DNA of 6,065 nt from the NCBI GenBank assembly GCA_003154555.1, contig PMDT01000268.1:1-6065 (forward strand). The letters are read 5' to 3'. Position numbers and translations under genes: made by a program. The notes under the pieces are model-generated. The model did not search any database and was not told where the DNA came from. It was given only the letters and a program-made list of their open reading frames with translations. Of this stretch, positions 4,887 to 6,065 are shown piece by piece; position 1 is the stretch's first letter, and each line of letters begins with the position of its first letter. This stretch comes from Spirochaetaceae bacterium. GTDB lineage: Bacteria > Spirochaetota > Spirochaetia > SZUA-6 > Fen-1364.

Positions 4887-5915
4887 CTACAAGTCGAGCT
4901 TGGAAGGCTCCTGGGAGAGTCGCTCGGCGAGCTTGCCGCCAGAGAGCCACGCTGCCTGGATGCCGCCTCCGGGAGAGAAGAGGTCTCCCGCGATTCCTAC
5001 CCGCGAATCGCCCACCCTCATCTCGAGGGGGCCCGCGAGCTCGTTGGCGCGATCCAGGCGGGAATATCTCCAACGATGCGCATGCGTCCATTCCGGCGAA
5101 TCCGCCCACGAGCCGAGGCGTCGGGCCGCTGCTGCGACCAGTTCCCGCGCCCACTGATCCTTTGGCATTTCCATGCGCTCGCGCGACCATCGCGGCGCGG
5201 CCTGGTAGGTCATCACCACCTGCGGGGATCCAGGGCGCTTTGAGGACTCATTGCACAGGAGCATGAGGGCATGATCTTCCTCGGGGTACTGGATGTCGAA
5301 GTCCGGAACCGGCGCGCCGCGCGGGTAGCCGGCAATCACCGTGAGGCATGGCAGGCTGATGAAAAGCCGCAGGAGGGCAAGGATGCCGTCGCGGCCTTCA
5401 GCATCTTCCAGCGCGGCGACGAATGGCATGGTCTGCTCCAGCGCCATGGCGAGAACGAGATTGCGACCTTCCAGCCTTTCGCCTGTGGCGCTGGAGACGG
5501 ACATGCCGCCCCGGGTCCTGGCGATCGAGACGATCTGGGTGTTCAGTTTGAGGGGGAGGCCCGCGGCAAGGGCTCGCGGAAAGGCGTTGATGCCTCCTCG
5601 CAGCGCCATGCGCTTTTCGTTCGGGGCATAGGCATCCGGCTGACACGGGGAGCCGCGTCCGAGCCTGCGCAGCGGCCAGTCAGGCAGGCAATCGCCTTCT
5701 GCCGCCTGCTCCACCGCGGCGATGAATCGGACATCGCGGCCATGGATGAAAAGAGGGCCATAGTCGGCAGGTTGCCCGCCAAATGACCGCGTCGCGCATC
5801 GGCCGCCGGGCTTGTCCGCCCTGTCGACGACAAGAACATCTGCGCCTGCCTTCGAAAGGCCGCGAGCGCACTCCAGGCCGGCCACGCCGGCACCGATCAC
5901 GATGACATCGTGCAT
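4887..5915 (-). CDS. Renalase-like NAD(P)/FAD-dependent oxidoreductase
   Basis: A 342-residue single-domain flavoprotein, probably cytoplasmic. An N-terminal Rossmann dinucleotide-binding fold is evident: VIVIGAGVAG with the GxGxxG motif at 8-13, acidic D31 at the end of strand 2 to bind the adenosine ribose, and PGGR at 36-39. The segment CATRSFGGQPADYGPLF (40-56) matches the GGR-x-ATR...D-x-G pattern of renalase and amine-oxidase-like proteins. HRWRYS (280-285) and GDLFSPGGGIQAAWLSG (310-326) are the conserved C-terminal FAD-binding signature. Some bacterial renalases oxidise off-target dihydro-NAD(P) isomers; whether this one does cannot be read from sequence. The ATG at 5915 has AGGGGG eight bases upstream. 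It has its own promoter candidate and probably forms a separate unit from the sugar operon. The fold assignment is strong, the substrate unknown. Confidence 0.88.
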   Translation of the reverse strand: MHDVIVIGAGVAGLECARGLSKAGADVLVVDRADKPGGRCATRSFGGQPADYGPLFIHGRDVRFIAAVEQAAEGDCLPDWPLRRLGRGSPCQPDAYAPNEKRMALRGGINAFPRALAAGLPLKLNTQIVSIARTRGGMSVSSATGERLEGRNLVLAMALEQTMPFVAALEDAEGRDGILALLRLFISLPCLTVIAGYPRGAPVPDFDIQYPEEDHALMLLCNESSKRPGSPQVVMTYQAAPRWSRERMEMPKDQWARELVAAAARRLGSWADSPEWTHAHRWRYSRLDRANELAGPLEMRVGDSRVGIAGDLFSPGGGIQAAWLSGGKLAERLSQEPSKLDL

Positions 5916-5933
5916 CTCAGCATCCCCCTGGTA

Positions 5934-5962
5934 ACGATACGGTGCCTTTGCGGTGCGGTCAA
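5934..5962 (-). promoter_or_regulatory. Promoter candidate for the flavoenzyme gene
   Basis: TTGACC (5962-5957), a 17-base spacer and TATCGT (5939-5934) match the sigma-70 consensus at five and four positions. The predicted start, near 5927, falls inside the AGGGGG ribosome binding site (5929-5924). The 5' leader would then be only about 12 bases and the Shine-Dalgarno sequence partly lost, so either the start or the site assignment is slightly off. Confidence 0.5.
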
Positions 5963-5964
5963 AT

Positions 5965-5977
5965 GCCGGAATCCGGC
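5965..5977. promoter_or_regulatory. 13-bp dyad upstream of the flavoenzyme promoter
   Basis: GCCGGAATCCGGC has perfect six-base arms around a central A. It sits two bases upstream of the -35 box, in the gap between the flavoenzyme gene and a possible divergent gene. It could be an operator or activator site. No second copy was noticed in the window. Confidence 0.4.
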
Positions 5978-6047
5978 GTCCACGCGGCTCCGTATGAGAG
6001 GCGAAGAGGCGGGCATGCTTTCCCCGACGGCATGAACGGAGTATCTT

Positions 6048-6065
6048 GTGGGCAAGAAACAGGAG
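6048..6065 (+). CDS. Possible start of a divergent gene, six codons only
   Basis: GTG at 6048 opens a frame reading MGKKQE to the window edge, with CGGAG (6037-6041) ending six bases upstream as a possible ribosome binding site. The lysine-rich start is compatible with a real N-terminus. An ATG at 6032 in another frame is an alternative but lacks a ribosome binding site. I found no convincing plus-strand promoter. Far too little is visible to name a product, and the whole may be chance. Confidence 0.25.

Noticed and set aside
4855..5190. Minus-strand open frame overlapping the 3' half of the flavoenzyme gene in another frame
   Set aside because: It is out of frame with a gene that shows clear conserved FAD-binding motifs through the same region, and its own product is low-complexity Arg/Gly-rich.
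5271..5786. Plus-strand open frame antisense to the flavoenzyme gene
   Set aside because: It is explained as a shadow of the minus-strand coding sequence, with no family motif and no plausible start signals.
1..6065. tRNA, rRNA, CRISPR array, insertion sequence or attachment site
   Set aside because: No cloverleaf, no regularly spaced long repeats, no transposase-like frame and no terminal inverted repeats with target duplications were seen on either strand.

Overview
The window holds a compact carbohydrate-uptake operon, read entirely on the minus strand, followed upstream by an unrelated flavoenzyme gene on the same strand. The DNA is GC-rich by eye. The solute-binding protein has a classical Sec signal peptide with no lipobox cysteine, so it is probably a free periplasmic protein. 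That points to a Gram-negative (diderm) heterotroph. A spirochaete-like organism is possible, but nothing here decides the phylum.

The operon, in transcription order (high to low coordinates), runs as follows: a promoter and operator region (about 4595-4806); a LacI-family repressor (3573-4598); a CUT1-type periplasmic sugar-binding protein (2227-3540); a MalF-like permease (987-2111); a MalG-like permease (66-983); and the first 19 codons of a GH94 disaccharide phosphorylase, cut off by the window edge (1-59). The last three genes are spaced by 3 and 6 bases, each with a Shine-Dalgarno sequence inside the preceding gene. The likely logic is that a beta-linked disaccharide (cellobiose-type or chitobiose-type) is captured in the periplasm, imported intact and split by phosphorolysis in the cytoplasm. 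The LacI-type protein would sense the sugar and repress the whole unit, including itself. No ABC ATPase gene is present, as is common for CUT1 systems that share an ATPase encoded elsewhere.

The regulatory DNA is the richest non-coding part. Upstream of lacI is a consensus-like promoter (TTGACA-N17-TATACC) under an AT-rich stretch. A CpG-centred dyad, GTAACCGCTTAC, lies at the expected transcription start. Several related CpG-centred sites lie downstream, in DNA that a longest-ORF call would wrongly translate as an Arg-rich N-terminus. A GC-rich hairpin plus T5 separates the binding-protein gene from the permease genes and probably sets their stoichiometry.

Upstream, 4887-5915 encodes a renalase-like FAD-dependent oxidoreductase with its own promoter candidate and a dyad in front of it. 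A possible start of a divergent plus-strand gene sits at the right edge. The most unusual protein feature is that both permeases carry extra residues in the same predicted periplasmic loop (TM3-TM4): about 80 in the MalF-like subunit and about 20 in the MalG-like one. I see no clear sign of a wholly new system. The window is a recognisable sugar operon with some distinctive details.
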